Source: JAFDVL01 sp043736395
GTDB lineage: Bacteria > Acidobacteriota > Blastocatellia > RBC074
Length of the DNA stretch: 12,858 bases
Assembly: GCA_043736395.1 (NCBI GenBank)
Contig: JAYTCQ010000269.1
Coordinates: forward strand, 1 to 12,858
Direction of reading: 5' to 3'
Shown here: positions 1-7,789 of the stretch, in pieces
Numbering within the stretch: the first letter of the stretch is position 1
Layout: the number at the start of each line of letters is the position of its first letter
Notes under the pieces: generated by a model
What the model was told of the DNA's origin: nothing
Database searches by the model: none
Seen by the model: only the letters and a program-made list of their open reading frames with translations
Program-made: the position numbers and the translations under genes

Positions 1-221
1 TACCTGCCGTCATAGTTTTGCCATCAAACTGTCAGCAAATTCGCCAAAAGTAGCGGTAGAATTTCGCTTCCCCCGAACCCCCGTGCCCCGGAAATTATTT
101 GGAACAAAGGTTCTTTAATAGCGTGTAAAAACTGGTTACACCTTTTGTGCGCGCCTCATCACTCAACTTCAGAACGCACAGAAATAAATTAATCGTTACT
201 CTTTGGAGGTCTACAATTATC

Positions 222-1652
222 ATGTCACGTCGCTTTACCCTCACACTTGGATTGTTTTCTGCTCTTTCCTGCGCAGCCTTTGCTCAACCTGCACAACCAC
301 CTGCTTCGGAGGATGGCCCTGTCGCAATTACGGCGAGAACCAACGTTAAGGCTCCCGTCGCGGAAGCTCCGAAATTGCCACAAAAGAATGCGCTGGGTGG
401 GATCACTTATCCAATCTTAAATAGTAACGGAGACGTAATTTTTCACGCGCGTTATGCAACCGGAAAATCAATGAGCGATTACATCTCGGCTTATTTTACT
501 TACAAACCGGATGGAACCTGGAAGATTTTTGAAGGAGCTGACAAGGGGCTGAATTTTTCCGAAAAATTAATTAGCCTGGGGAATGTTAGCGCCAATGGCA
601 ACGGCGATCTGATTTTTAGCGCGACGTTGGATCGGATGGCTCCAGCCTATAAAGTTTCAGGCGGAGAAAAGAATGTTAACGAAGGGGTCAAGCAATCAGG
701 AATCTTCACCAAAACCAGTGAAGGAATCAAAAGTATTTATTTGATGGGTCAGGAAATCCCGAATAATCCGGCGACGTATATTGGTTTCGCCGCGACTTCG
801 ATGAATTCCAAAGGGACGATTGCTTTTGTGGGAACGTATGCTGATCCTGACGGTCGCGGTCTGTTTATTCTCGAAGATGGCAAATTGAAAATTGTAGCTC
901 GCAGCAGTCAGCGCACTCCGATTGGGCCTGACAGCACTTACTCTGAACATTTTTATCCATCGGCGATTAATGAAAAAGGTGAAGTTGCTTTCTTCGTTCG
1001 TGTGAGCGGTGGCGGCGCGATTTTCGTACGCCGCGCAACGGGCGTCGAGCCAATTGCTGTCCAGGAAAATCCATCGCCGGTAGCAGGCACGCATTTCATC
1101 GGATTCGCTAATCGCAATCCTGCAATCAACAATAAAGGCGATGTCGTTTTTGCTGCATTTGTCGGAGACGACGTTATTGAACCGCCAGTACTTGATGCCG
1201 ATGGTCAGGCTTTGCCTCCAAAGAAACCATCGAAATCCGGACGCGGATTATTCATTCGTGAAGCTGGTTCGACGGAGACAAGAGTCGTCGCGATGAGCGG
1301 AGATACGCTCCCAGAATCAAAAGCGACTTTTTCAGATTTCATGATGCCTTCGGTCAATTCCAACGGAGATATTGTCTTCCTGGCGAACTACGCCGGACGT
1401 GCGCGAGGAATTTTCCTCAAGACCAAAGACGGGATTGAAGCGATTGCGTTGTACGAGAAAATCGCGCCTGGTCTGGATCGCAAAGATGAAGGCAACGGCT
1501 TCAATAATTTCCAAAACCCGATCATCAATGATCGCGGCGACATTACATTTTTAGGTCAACTCAGAAAAGGGCCGGTCGGAATTTTCGTCAAACGCAAAGG
1601 CGAAGAACTGAAAATGATTGCGCGGTCAGGCGAGGTGGGACCTTTGAAATAG
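222..1652 (+). CDS. Exported NxxGxxAF tandem-repeat protein
   Basis: 476-residue protein of unknown function. It starts with a signal peptide (basic MSRR, hydrophobic stretch, likely cleavage after AFA at residue 21), so it should be exported. The mature part carries seven evenly scattered copies of an N-x-x-G-[DET]-[VLI]-x-F motif: NSNGDVIF at 67, NGNGDLIF at 125, NSKGTIAF at 195, NEKGEVAF at 250, NNKGDVVF at 303, NSNGDIVF at 379 and NDRGDITF at 436. Most are followed by a GxFxx strand, as in GRGLFI and RGIFLK. This pattern is known from 'choice-of-anchor tandem repeat NxxGxxAF' proteins and suggests a beta-propeller-like fold, which is inference. An in-frame GTG at 147 would add 25 residues. 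The ATG at 222 is preferred because GGAGGT lies 11 nt upstream (205-210) and the signal peptide then begins at the N-terminus. No C-terminal anchor is visible. It converges on purH. Confidence 0.85.
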   Translation: MSRRFTLTLGLFSALSCAAFAQPAQPPASEDGPVAITARTNVKAPVAEAPKLPQKNALGGITYPILNSNGDVIFHARYATGKSMSDYISAYFTYKPDGTWKIFEGADKGLNFSEKLISLGNVSANGNGDLIFSATLDRMAPAYKVSGGEKNVNEGVKQSGIFTKTSEGIKSIYLMGQEIPNNPATYIGFAATSMNSKGTIAFVGTYADPDGRGLFILEDGKLKIVARSSQRTPIGPDSTYSEHFYPSAINEKGEVAFFVRVSGGGAIFVRRATGVEPIAVQENPSPVAGTHFIGFANRNPAINNKGDVVFAAFVGDDVIEPPVLDADGQALPPKKPSKSGRGLFIREAGSTETRVVAMSGDTLPESKATFSDFMMPSVNSNGDIVFLANYAGRARGIFLKTKDGIEAIALYEKIAPGLDRKDEGNGFNNFQNPIINDRGDITFLGQLRKGPVGIFVKRKGEELKMIARSGEVGPLK

Positions 1653-1655
1653 GTA

Positions 1656-1719
1656 TTAGCGATTAGCTTTTAGCGGTTAGCCAGAATGGTTTGGCTAATT
1701 GCTAAAAGCTAATCGCTAA
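1656..1719. repeat. Long palindrome between convergent genes
   Basis: Two 28-nt arms (1656-1683 and 1692-1719) are inverted copies with two mismatches around an 8-nt loop. Each arm is built from a TTAGC word occurring four times at short intervals (TTAGC-GA-TTAGC-TT-TTAGC pattern). It fills the gap between two convergent stop codons. It could end transcription from both sides, although no T-run follows a GC-rich stem, so an intergenic repeat element is the safer name. Confidence 0.8.
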
Positions 1720-1723
1720 CTGC

Positions 1724-3349
1724 TCAGTGTTTAAAATGCCGCATTCCAGTTAACACCATCGCAATGCCATGTTCGTTGGCGGCTTGGATTGATTCGGCGT
1801 CGCGGACTGATCCTCCGGGTTGGATGATGGCGGTGATGCCGTGTTTGGCGGCTTCGTCGACGCCGTCACGGAATGGGAAAAAGGCGTCGGAAGCCAGCAC
1901 GGAACCAGGAATCGGGAGCTGTGCTTTTAACGCTCCGAATCTGACGGAATCTATGCGCGACATTTGACCGGCGCCAACTCCGACCAACTGATTTTCCTTG
2001 GCATACACAATCGCATTTGATTTGACGTGCTTGCAGATTGCCCACGCAAATCGCAGCGCAGAAATTTCGCTTGGCGTTGGTTTACGTTCCGTCACGATTT
2101 GAAATTTTTCTTCGTCAATTAATTCATTGTCTGATTCCTGAACCAGGACTCCGCCGCTGATCCGGCGCAGCTCGTAATAATTATCTTTGATCTCTGAAAT
2201 CGCTCCCATTTGTAAAATTCGCAAATTCTTTTTCGCGGCAAAAATTGCTTTTGCTTCGGGCGTAAATTCCTGCGCGATGATGACTTCGGCGAAGAGTTCT
2301 GCCATCACTTTGGCGCCGTCTTCGTCTACCGTTTTCGTGCAGGCAATGATGCCACCAAAAGCCGAAACGGGGTCAGTCGCTTTGGCATTGATGAAAGCTT
2401 CCATCGAAGTTGCGCCAATACCGACACCGCACGGATTCGTATGTTTGATAATTGCGCATGTATGCGGCAAGTCAATAAAATCAATAGCTCCGCGCGATTT
2501 TGCATCACGGGCTTGCGCGTAATAAATCTCCAAAGCTAAATTCCACGCCGCATCAGAATCCAATAAATTATTATAGGAAAGCTCTTTGCCTTGCAGCTGT
2601 TCCGCCCGGGCAATCCCGCGTTCGTTATTACCGGCAATCGCATACAGCGCGGCTTTCTGATGTGGATTTTCGCCGTACCGCAATCCCGCCAATTTCGTTA
2701 ATTCCAAATTAATTTCATCTGGAGTATCGTCACTTTTCGGCTGATTGACTGCGCCTAAGAATTTAGCAATGTCGCGGTCGTACGCGGCTGTATGGCGAAA
2801 TGCCGTGACTGCTAATTCATAACGTAATTCCTGCGACAAGGCTCCATCATTGGCGTTGAGTTGCGCGATGATTTTGGCGTAGTCGTGCGGCTCTACAACG
2901 ACGGCGACATCATTGTGATTTTTCGAAGCCGAGCGAATCATCGCCGGGCCGCCAATATCAATGTTTTCAATTGCGTCTTCAAGTTTGACATCGGGCTTTG
3001 CAATCGTTTCGCGGAACGGATAAAGATTGATAATGACGAGATCAATCGGAACGATTCCGTGCGCCTGCGCCTGCGAGACATGTTCGGCGTTAGCGCGAAT
3101 ATGCAACAGCCCGCCGTGAACTTTTGGATGCAGCGTTTTGACGCGTCCATCCATCATTTCAGGGAATCCGGTTAAGTCCGAAATGTCGCGGACTTCAAGA
3201 TTATTTTCGCGGAGGATTTTGGAAGTTCCGCCGGTCGAAATGATTTCGATATTGTGCTGCGCCAGGGTCTGTGCGAGTTCGATGATGCCGTCTTTATTGG
3301 ATACGCTGATGAGGGCGCGTGTGATTTTTTTGAGTCCGGTTTCTGACAC
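1724..3349 (-). CDS. purH: Bifunctional AICAR formyltransferase / IMP cyclohydrolase
   Basis: 541 residues, full length for the family (E. coli enzyme about 530). It catalyses the last two steps of de novo purine synthesis in the cytoplasm: formylation of AICAR with 10-formyl-THF, then ring closure to IMP. The N-terminal MGS-like cyclohydrolase part (about 1-200) shows STGGTSKIL (38-46), the DGRVKTLHPKVHGG block (67-80) and NIDIGGPAMIRSASKN (129-144). The formyltransferase part shows the catalytic Lys-His in KHTNPCG (K302, H303), FGGI (331), GQMSR (461), SDAFFPF (487) and QPGGSVRD (510). It ends with the usual GMRHFKH tail. The start is GTG, set by AGGAG 7 nt upstream (3356-3360, minus strand). 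No other pur gene is visible; the gene upstream on this strand is a response regulator 166 nt away, so co-transcription is possible but uncertain. Confidence 0.97.
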   Translation of the reverse strand: MSETGLKKITRALISVSNKDGIIELAQTLAQHNIEIISTGGTSKILRENNLEVRDISDLTGFPEMMDGRVKTLHPKVHGGLLHIRANAEHVSQAQAHGIVPIDLVIINLYPFRETIAKPDVKLEDAIENIDIGGPAMIRSASKNHNDVAVVVEPHDYAKIIAQLNANDGALSQELRYELAVTAFRHTAAYDRDIAKFLGAVNQPKSDDTPDEINLELTKLAGLRYGENPHQKAALYAIAGNNERGIARAEQLQGKELSYNNLLDSDAAWNLALEIYYAQARDAKSRGAIDFIDLPHTCAIIKHTNPCGVGIGATSMEAFINAKATDPVSAFGGIIACTKTVDEDGAKVMAELFAEVIIAQEFTPEAKAIFAAKKNLRILQMGAISEIKDNYYELRRISGGVLVQESDNELIDEEKFQIVTERKPTPSEISALRFAWAICKHVKSNAIVYAKENQLVGVGAGQMSRIDSVRFGALKAQLPIPGSVLASDAFFPFRDGVDEAAKHGITAIIQPGGSVRDAESIQAANEHGIAMVLTGMRHFKH

Positions 3350-3404
3350 GAGAGTCTCCTTAAGTAAAAAATGGCAAATATAAAAAAAGCGAAAATCAAA
3401 AGGT

Positions 3405-3507
3405 AAAAGGCAAATATCAAAAGGGCGGCACTTGATTTAAGAAATTCAGAAAAAGGCTTTGCTTCCAAATCCAATTTTTGCCTTTTAACTTTTGATATTT
3501 GCCTTTT
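3405..3507. repeat. AT-rich inverted repeat between response regulator and purH
   Basis: A 19-nt sequence (AAAAGGCAAATATCAAAAG, 3405-3423) recurs perfectly inverted at 3489-3507. Shorter versions of the same ATCAAAAGG and AAAAGGCAAA words flank both arms (3392-3404 and 3478-3489), so each side is a small cluster of related words. The interior of about 65 nt is non-repetitive. It lies wholly in the gap between two same-strand genes and stops short of the purH ribosome binding site. It is a repeat element with possible folding in the mRNA; no function can be read from it. Confidence 0.75.
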
Positions 3508-3515
3508 GATTTGTA

Positions 3516-4859
3516 TTACCGTCCGTAACGTTTCAGTTTACGATAAAGCGTCGAAAGGTCAATGCCGAGCAATTCCGCCGTCCGAGTTTTGTCGTCGTCT
3601 ACACCTGCCATCGTTTCGAGAATGTAGCGGCGTTCAAGTTCTTCAAGGGTGATGATCTGCCCGGTCAAATCTTTGGTTCCAATATTCGCTTCGATGACAT
3701 TTTGTGGAAGATGGGTTAATTCGATTTGTTCATCGCTGAGAGTTACGCCGCGTTCGATGGCGTTTTGAAGTTCGCGGACGTTGCCGCGCCAATGATAGTT
3801 GATAAGTTTTTGCATCGCTTCATCGCTGATGCGTTTTTCAGGAAGGCCGGATTCCTGGGAAAATTTCTTGATGAAAAAACGCGCGAGCAACGGAATATCT
3901 TCGCGCCGATCACGCAGCGCGGGAACGGTAAAACTAATAACGCTGAGGCGATAAAATAAATCTTCGCGGAAGCGATTTTCGGTCACTTCGGAATCAAGGC
4001 TACGATTTGTCGCCGCGATAATTCGCGCATCGAATGAAATTGGTTCGGTGGCTCCGAGCGGAGTCACTTCGCGTTCTTGCAATGCGCGTAATAATTTCAC
4101 CTGCAACGAAGCGGGCATTTCTCCGACTTCATCTAAAAATAGTGTTCCGCCATTCGCAGCGCGCAACAGCCCGGATTTATTAGCGTTTGCGCCGGTAAAT
4201 GCGCCTTTGACGTAGCCGAATAATTCTGACTCCAACAAATTTTCCGGCAAAGCTCCGCAGTTGATGGCGATGAACGGACCATCCGCACGCGGCGAATTGT
4301 AATGAATCGCGCGCGCCATTAATTCTTTTCCGGTGCCCGATTCTCCCTGAATTAAAACGCTGCTGGAGGTCGGCGCAATTTTTTCAATCAGGCGAAAAAT
4401 ACCCGTGAGCGCGTCGGAACTACCAATAATATTATCGAAATTGTAGCGGCCTTTTAGCTCACGTTTTAAGAAATGATTTTCTCGAAATAATTCACGTTGC
4501 CGCAGCGCATTACGGACAGTTTGCAGAATGTCTTCATTGATGAACGGCTTGGTGATGTAATCAAATGCACCTTTACGAAGCGCGGCGACGGCGGTCTCGA
4601 CGGAAGAATATGCTGTAATCATGACGACCAAAGCATCAGGATCAATTTGTTTGATGCGATCCAGCAGCGACAATCCATCTACCTGTCCGATGTTGATGTC
4701 GCTAATGGTGAGGTCAGGGGCTTCCGCGGTAAACAGGCTGATCGCGGATTCGGCATTGGCAGCGGAAATCGCGCGATAGCCCGCATCGGTAATTAATCCG
4801 GCGATGATGCCGCGCATCAAATCTTCGTCTTCAACAATTAATATTGTGGATGGAGTCAT
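3516..4859 (-). CDS. Sigma-54-dependent NtrC-family response regulator
   Basis: 447-residue three-domain activator. The receiver domain (about 4-120) has the acidic pocket near D11/E12, phosphoacceptor D54 (TISDINIG), T82 and K104. The AAA+ domain (about 143-380) has Walker A GESGTGKE (172-179), an intact GAFTGA loop for sigma-54 contact (219-224), Walker B GGTLFLDEVGEM (237-248), and the RFREDLFYRL and WRGNVREL blocks. The C-terminal Fis-type helix-turn-helix covers about 424-445 (TRTAELLGIDLSTLYRKLKRYG). It should activate sigma-54 promoters when phosphorylated by a histidine kinase. No kinase gene is in the window, so its signal is unknown. An in-frame TTG two codons upstream (4865) is possible; the ATG at 4859 is chosen. 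Neither has a clear Shine-Dalgarno sequence. Confidence 0.95.
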   Translation of the reverse strand: MTPSTILIVEDEDLMRGIIAGLITDAGYRAISAANAESAISLFTAEAPDLTISDINIGQVDGLSLLDRIKQIDPDALVVMITAYSSVETAVAALRKGAFDYITKPFINEDILQTVRNALRQRELFRENHFLKRELKGRYNFDNIIGSSDALTGIFRLIEKIAPTSSSVLIQGESGTGKELMARAIHYNSPRADGPFIAINCGALPENLLESELFGYVKGAFTGANANKSGLLRAANGGTLFLDEVGEMPASLQVKLLRALQEREVTPLGATEPISFDARIIAATNRSLDSEVTENRFREDLFYRLSVISFTVPALRDRREDIPLLARFFIKKFSQESGLPEKRISDEAMQKLINYHWRGNVRELQNAIERGVTLSDEQIELTHLPQNVIEANIGTKDLTGQIITLEELERRYILETMAGVDDDKTRTAELLGIDLSTLYRKLKRYGR

Positions 4860-5028
4860 GCGCAAAAGGGTACGTGAAAGGTGGAGTTAAAGTACAGTGA
4901 TTGAGTGACGATTTTTACATTTGAAACGATCAGGTAAATTACAAAGACTATCTGAGCTAACTAAGCCGCTTTGAAAGGACTTTGTTATGGGCAAATTTAA
5001 ATTAAAAATTTCTTGAAGGGGAAAAGCG

Positions 5029-5418
5029 ATGAATGCACACGCCGGAATAAGAATAATGGGAAATTGTCTTGATCTTGAGTCTATCACAAGCCATCTGGGC
5101 ATTGAACCGACTCACCGTCACAAAGAAGGTGAGCCTGCTAAATGTCAGGAAAACTATTGTCAGGATATGTGGTCGCTTCAAGCACCTCTCGATAAAAAGA
5201 AAAAACTTGATTCACACCTTAGATGGCTTGTTAAATTTTTAAGCTCTCACTATGACTACCTACAAGCACTTAAACCTGATGCTCAAATCGATGTTTTTTG
5301 TAGTTATACTTTTGAAGGTGATCAGGGAGGGTTTTCATTATCGCCAAAGGCGCTCTCAATTTTTACAGCACTTGGCATCAAGCTAGAAGTTTCACTTATC
5401 GCTTTAAAAGTAAGATAG
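5029..5418 (+). CDS. DUF4279 domain-containing protein
   Basis: 129 residues, cytoplasmic, function unknown. The layout fits DUF4279: an N-terminal strand (AGIRIMGNCLD), then ITSHLGIEPTHRHKEGE (residues 19-35), a Trp-Ser-Leu segment at about 48, a helical middle (HLRWLVKFLSSHYDYLQALK), and a closing half with GGFSLSPKALSIFTALGI ending in a strand. AAGGGG at 5016-5021 lies 7 nt before the ATG. The gene is visibly more AT-rich than its neighbours (many AAA, TTT and CTT codons), which may mean recent acquisition. It is divergent from the response regulator and convergent with the thioesterase, and looks monocistronic. A nine-codon reading frame (4987-5016, preceded by GAAAGGA) lies just upstream and may be chance. 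Confidence 0.75.
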   Translation: MNAHAGIRIMGNCLDLESITSHLGIEPTHRHKEGEPAKCQENYCQDMWSLQAPLDKKKKLDSHLRWLVKFLSSHYDYLQALKPDAQIDVFCSYTFEGDQGGFSLSPKALSIFTALGIKLEVSLIALKVR

Positions 5419-5445
5419 CTTCGTCTCGTTTCTCTGCACTATACT

Positions 5446-5859
5446 TTACCTAAACAGAGAAATCACTTCCGCCGGAATTGGCTGCGATTTTATTCGTTCA
5501 GGATTTTCAGGATCACGCACCGTCCAGACGCGGGTTTCAAAGCCTTCCACCGCCAGCGTGTCACCGCGCATCAATTGATGGCGAACATCAAAACTGCTTC
5601 GGCGAAATTCAGTAATCGAACTGATGATGGAAACTTCGTCGCCGAATTTTGAAGGGATGAGGAAGCGGGCGCGGGTGTCTACCATTGGGATTCCCAGCAA
5701 ATTATATTTGGCGATCATGGCAGGTTTGGGCAATCCGGCGGCGGCGAATAATCCGGCGGTACAAGCATCGAACCAGGCGAAATAACGCGGATAAAAGACA
5801 ATGCCGGCGGGGTCGCAATCTCCCCATTCGATTAAAAGTTGACGCGTATTGGAAAGCAT
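5446..5859 (-). CDS. 4-hydroxybenzoyl-CoA-type acyl-CoA thioesterase
   Basis: 137-residue single hot-dog domain, the usual length for the 4HBT family. The signature EWGDCDPAGIVFYPRYFAWF (11-30) is the 4HBT active-site block; D16 corresponds to the catalytic Asp of the Pseudomonas 4-hydroxybenzoyl-CoA thioesterase. It should hydrolyse an acyl- or aroyl-CoA to free acid and CoA in the cytoplasm; the substrate cannot be read from sequence. It starts 3 nt after the stop of the BoxR-like regulator and is almost certainly its operon partner. The pairing with a benzoyl-CoA-type sensor suggests an aromatic CoA thioester, possibly as a safety valve returning trapped CoA. No strong Shine-Dalgarno is seen, which fits translational coupling. 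A housekeeping YbgC-like role is the alternative. Confidence 0.9.
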   Translation of the reverse strand: MLSNTRQLLIEWGDCDPAGIVFYPRYFAWFDACTAGLFAAAGLPKPAMIAKYNLLGIPMVDTRARFLIPSKFGDEVSIISSITEFRRSSFDVRHQLMRGDTLAVEGFETRVWTVRDPENPERIKSQPIPAEVISLFR

Positions 5860-5862
5860 ATT

Positions 5863-6723
5863 TTATTTTTTTCCGTTCTTCGTAATGGCATCGAAAATTG
5901 CAGCCGCTACAGTAGCAGGTGTCTTACTGGTAGTTTTAATCATCACTTTAGATTCCGCATAAAGCGGTTCACGTCTGGCCAGAAGCGCTTTCATGTCTGC
6001 CATAACGGTGGGATTTTGCGTGAGACGTGTTTCTCCAGCGCGGGTCATCCGTTTCAAAAATTCCTGCGGAGTAGCATGCAGCCAGATCGTTGTACATCGC
6101 TCTTTAATGAGACTCCAACTTTCCGCGTCAGTAACAATAGAACCTCCGGGCGCGAAGACGCATCCACCAGAAGTCGTAAAAAGTTTCGCCAGAGCTTCAC
6201 GGTCAAGCCGTTGATAATAGCTTTCTCCGTGCGTTGTAAAAATTTCTCCGAGCGGCATGCCAGCAGCTTTTTCAACCCATTTGTCCAATTCAATAAATTC
6301 GGTTTTCAGTTTTTTTGCCAGCAGCGGGCCAACGGTAGATTTGCCTGCGCCACGAATTCCGATCAGCGCAACAAATTGTCGTTGTGATTGATTGCCAAGC
6401 CGCTGTTCCAGCCACAGATGCAAGGCCTGACAATCTTCATCTGAGCATTGATTGAGTAATCGCCAAATCTGCGCGCGGAGCGACCGATCTTTTTCATCAG
6501 GAGGAAGTAATTCGGGCAAGGATTTTCCTAAAGCTTCCGCCACACTCGCTAAACGTGAGATGGAAATATTGCCTTCACCAATCTCAAGTTGATTGATAAA
6601 ACGAGGAGAAAGATCGGCCCGACGTGAGAATTCACGAACCGTCAGATGGATGCTTTGCCGCACCGCGCGAACCCTTGCTCCGACTCCGATAAGTAGCGAA
6701 TTTTTATCTTTTTGTTTTGTCAT
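5863..6723 (-). CDS. BoxR-like regulator: XRE HTH fused to shikimate-kinase-like domain
   Basis: 286 residues. Residues about 13-67 form an XRE/Cro helix-turn-helix (LTVREFSRRADLSPRFINQL, then GNISISRLASVAEALG). A linker (about 75-115) leads into a shikimate-kinase-like domain with P-loop GIRGAGKST (122-130), ELDKW (145-149), a PGGSIVTD segment (192-199) and a lid-like RAGETRLTQNP (228-238). This fusion is the architecture of BoxR and BzdR, benzoyl-CoA-responsive regulators of benzoate degradation in Azoarcus; in those the kinase-like domain binds the effector. Here the effector is inferred. The ATG at 6735 would give four extra residues, but it lies within the promoter -10 element, so the ATG at 6723 is chosen. 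The gene leads a two-gene operon with the thioesterase and is divergent from the catabolic genes, the usual place for their regulator. Confidence 0.9.
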   Translation of the reverse strand: MTKQKDKNSLLIGVGARVRAVRQSIHLTVREFSRRADLSPRFINQLEIGEGNISISRLASVAEALGKSLPELLPPDEKDRSLRAQIWRLLNQCSDEDCQALHLWLEQRLGNQSQRQFVALIGIRGAGKSTVGPLLAKKLKTEFIELDKWVEKAAGMPLGEIFTTHGESYYQRLDREALAKLFTTSGGCVFAPGGSIVTDAESWSLIKERCTTIWLHATPQEFLKRMTRAGETRLTQNPTVMADMKALLARREPLYAESKVMIKTTSKTPATVAAAIFDAITKNGKK

Positions 6724-6731
6724 ATCAAGAT

Positions 6732-6743
6732 GCATTATAATGC
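6732..6743. promoter_or_regulatory. Perfect 12-bp palindrome over the -10 element (candidate operator)
   Basis: GCATTATAATGC is a perfect inverted repeat that contains the TATAAT of the regulator promoter and overlaps an ATGCAT. A dimeric regulator bound here would block RNA polymerase, so it is a candidate autoregulatory operator for the BoxR-like protein. I recall TGCA-containing sites for BzdR-type regulators, and a TGCA lies at 6731-6734; this link is inference. Confidence 0.5.
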
Positions 6744-6761
6744 GCCCAAACTTAAAGTCAA
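6734..6761 (-). promoter_or_regulatory. Near-consensus sigma-70-type promoter of the BoxR-like gene
   Basis: Read on the minus strand: TTGACT (6756-6761), 16 nt, then TATAAT (6734-6739). Transcription should begin about 7 nt further on, near 6726-6727, only 3-4 nt before the ATG at 6723. The mRNA would be nearly leaderless, which agrees with the absence of any Shine-Dalgarno sequence for this gene. Confidence 0.7.
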
Positions 6762-6785
6762 TTTCTTAAATGAAATATACTGCGT

Positions 6786-6815
6786 TTGCGTATTTAAAAT
6801 TCTTTGTAGTATAGT
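6786..6815 (+). promoter_or_regulatory. Candidate promoter of the DUF6282-galB-ligK operon
   Basis: TTGCGT (6786-6791), 18 nt, TATAGT (6810-6815). The start would fall near 6822, giving a leader of about 25 nt that carries AGAGG (6837-6841) 6 nt before the ATG at 6848. Two TGCG words (6781-6784 and 6787-6790) overlap the -35 region and could be part of a regulator site. Confidence 0.5.
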
Positions 6816-6847
6816 GCTAACAATTCAAAGCAAAAAAGAGGAAAATT

Positions 6848-7777
6848 ATGAGCGAATTAGCGAACGATGAGACAGGGCTGATCATTTCGGAAAATGCCTG
6901 GGAAGCGATTCAAGGGGCGTATGATCTACAGGTTCATGTCGCTCCTGATGTGATTGAACGGCGTATTGATGATCTTGATTTAGCCAAAGAATTTTTGTCG
7001 CATGGGCTGAAAGGCTTCGTTCTGAAGTCGCACTATATTCCCACTGCCGAACGCGCTGCGGTTGTGACGAAAGCTGTTCCTGGCATTGAAGCTTACGGCG
7101 CGATTACGCTCAATCACAGCGTCGGCGGACTCAATCCCGTAGCGGTCGAAATCGCCGGACGTTCGGGAAATAAAATTGTTTGGTTTCCAACGGTGGATGC
7201 CGCAAATGAAACTGCGGGACGGTTGGATGGCGGCAATGAAAAGCTACCGTTCTGGGCTAAAATTCAACGCGAAATCGCCGCCGCAGGCATTACACGTCCG
7301 CCGATGAGCGTCCTGAATGCGGAAGGGAAAATCGCGGAAGACGCGCGGCAATGTTTGGAATTAATCGCCAAGCACGACATGATTTTGGCTACCGGACATC
7401 TAGGACGGCACGAAATTTTCCCGTTAGTCAAAGAAGCAAAAGCTTGCGGCGTGAATCGAATTATCGTGACACACGCGGAATTTCCTTCACAGAATTTAAC
7501 GGCTGAAGAGCAACTTGAACTGGCAAATTTGGGCGCGATTATTGAGCATTGCTTCACGACATATCATACGAATAAGTGTCCGTGGGAAACGGTATTCGTC
7601 AATATTCGAGCAGTTGGTGTCGAGCGGACGATGCTGGCGACTGACCTTGGACAAAAGACGAATCCCGGCGTCGCGGCGGGCTTTGCGGAATTCTCGCAAA
7701 GGCTCTTAAATGCTGGCTATTCTGTTAAAGAAATTAATCATATGGCTGCGACGATTCCGGCAGGATTAGTGCATTAA
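6848..7777 (+). CDS. DUF6282 amidohydrolase-like TIM-barrel protein (putative PDC/oxalomesaconate step)
   Basis: 309 residues, no signal peptide, cytoplasmic. Resembles the uncharacterised DUF6282 family, with the spacing of an amidohydrolase-superfamily barrel: DLQVHVAPD at 26-34, KSHYIPT at 60-66, LNHSVGGLNP at 88-97, ATGHLGRHE at 181-189, THAEFPSQ at 208-215 and ATDLGQ at 264-269. Candidate ligands are H30, H62, H90, H184, H188, H209 and D266. The first position of the usual HxH motif is Gln (Q28). It is first in an operon followed by GalB-like and LigK-like enzymes. By position it could open 2-pyrone-4,6-dicarboxylate to 4-oxalomesaconate (the LigI role) or tautomerise oxalomesaconate (the GalD/LigU role). 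The family identity is firm; the reaction is inference from context. Confidence 0.8.
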   Translation: MSELANDETGLIISENAWEAIQGAYDLQVHVAPDVIERRIDDLDLAKEFLSHGLKGFVLKSHYIPTAERAAVVTKAVPGIEAYGAITLNHSVGGLNPVAVEIAGRSGNKIVWFPTVDAANETAGRLDGGNEKLPFWAKIQREIAAAGITRPPMSVLNAEGKIAEDARQCLELIAKHDMILATGHLGRHEIFPLVKEAKACGVNRIIVTHAEFPSQNLTAEEQLELANLGAIIEHCFTTYHTNKCPWETVFVNIRAVGVERTMLATDLGQKTNPGVAAGFAEFSQRLLNAGYSVKEINHMAATIPAGLVH

Positions 7778-7789
7778 TTACAGATAAAA

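Noticed and set aside
131..151. Possible sigma-54 (-24/-12) promoter before the first gene
   Set aside because: A GG is present, but no GC follows at the required 10-nt spacing, so the match to the consensus fails.
1..221. Left edge, searched for the end of an upstream gene
   Set aside because: No reading frame with recognisable content runs in from the edge; only a short GGAAC/GTTC inverted pair near 101-113 was seen, too small to call.
696..1094. 132-codon minus-strand frame within the tandem-repeat protein gene
   Set aside because: Antisense of a clear coding region; its composition is shaped by the opposite strand.
3172..3474. Open frame of about 100 codons on the minus strand over the purH start
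   Set aside because: It overlaps the well-supported purH start and translates the AT-rich repeat into low-complexity FAFYLLIFAFF-like sequence; it has no family resemblance.
4987..5016. Nine-codon frame (MGKFKLKIS) with a GAAAGGA before it
   Set aside because: Too short to support as a gene; it could be a leader peptide or the relic of an older DUF4279 start, but nothing decides it.
5839..6387. 182-codon plus-strand frame over the BoxR-like gene
   Set aside because: It is the antisense shadow of the regulator's kinase-like domain, is rich in Arg/Ser/Phe, and has no motif or ribosome binding site.
6724..6735. Upstream ATG start for the BoxR-like regulator
   Set aside because: It lies inside the -10 element and palindrome, upstream of the predicted transcription start.
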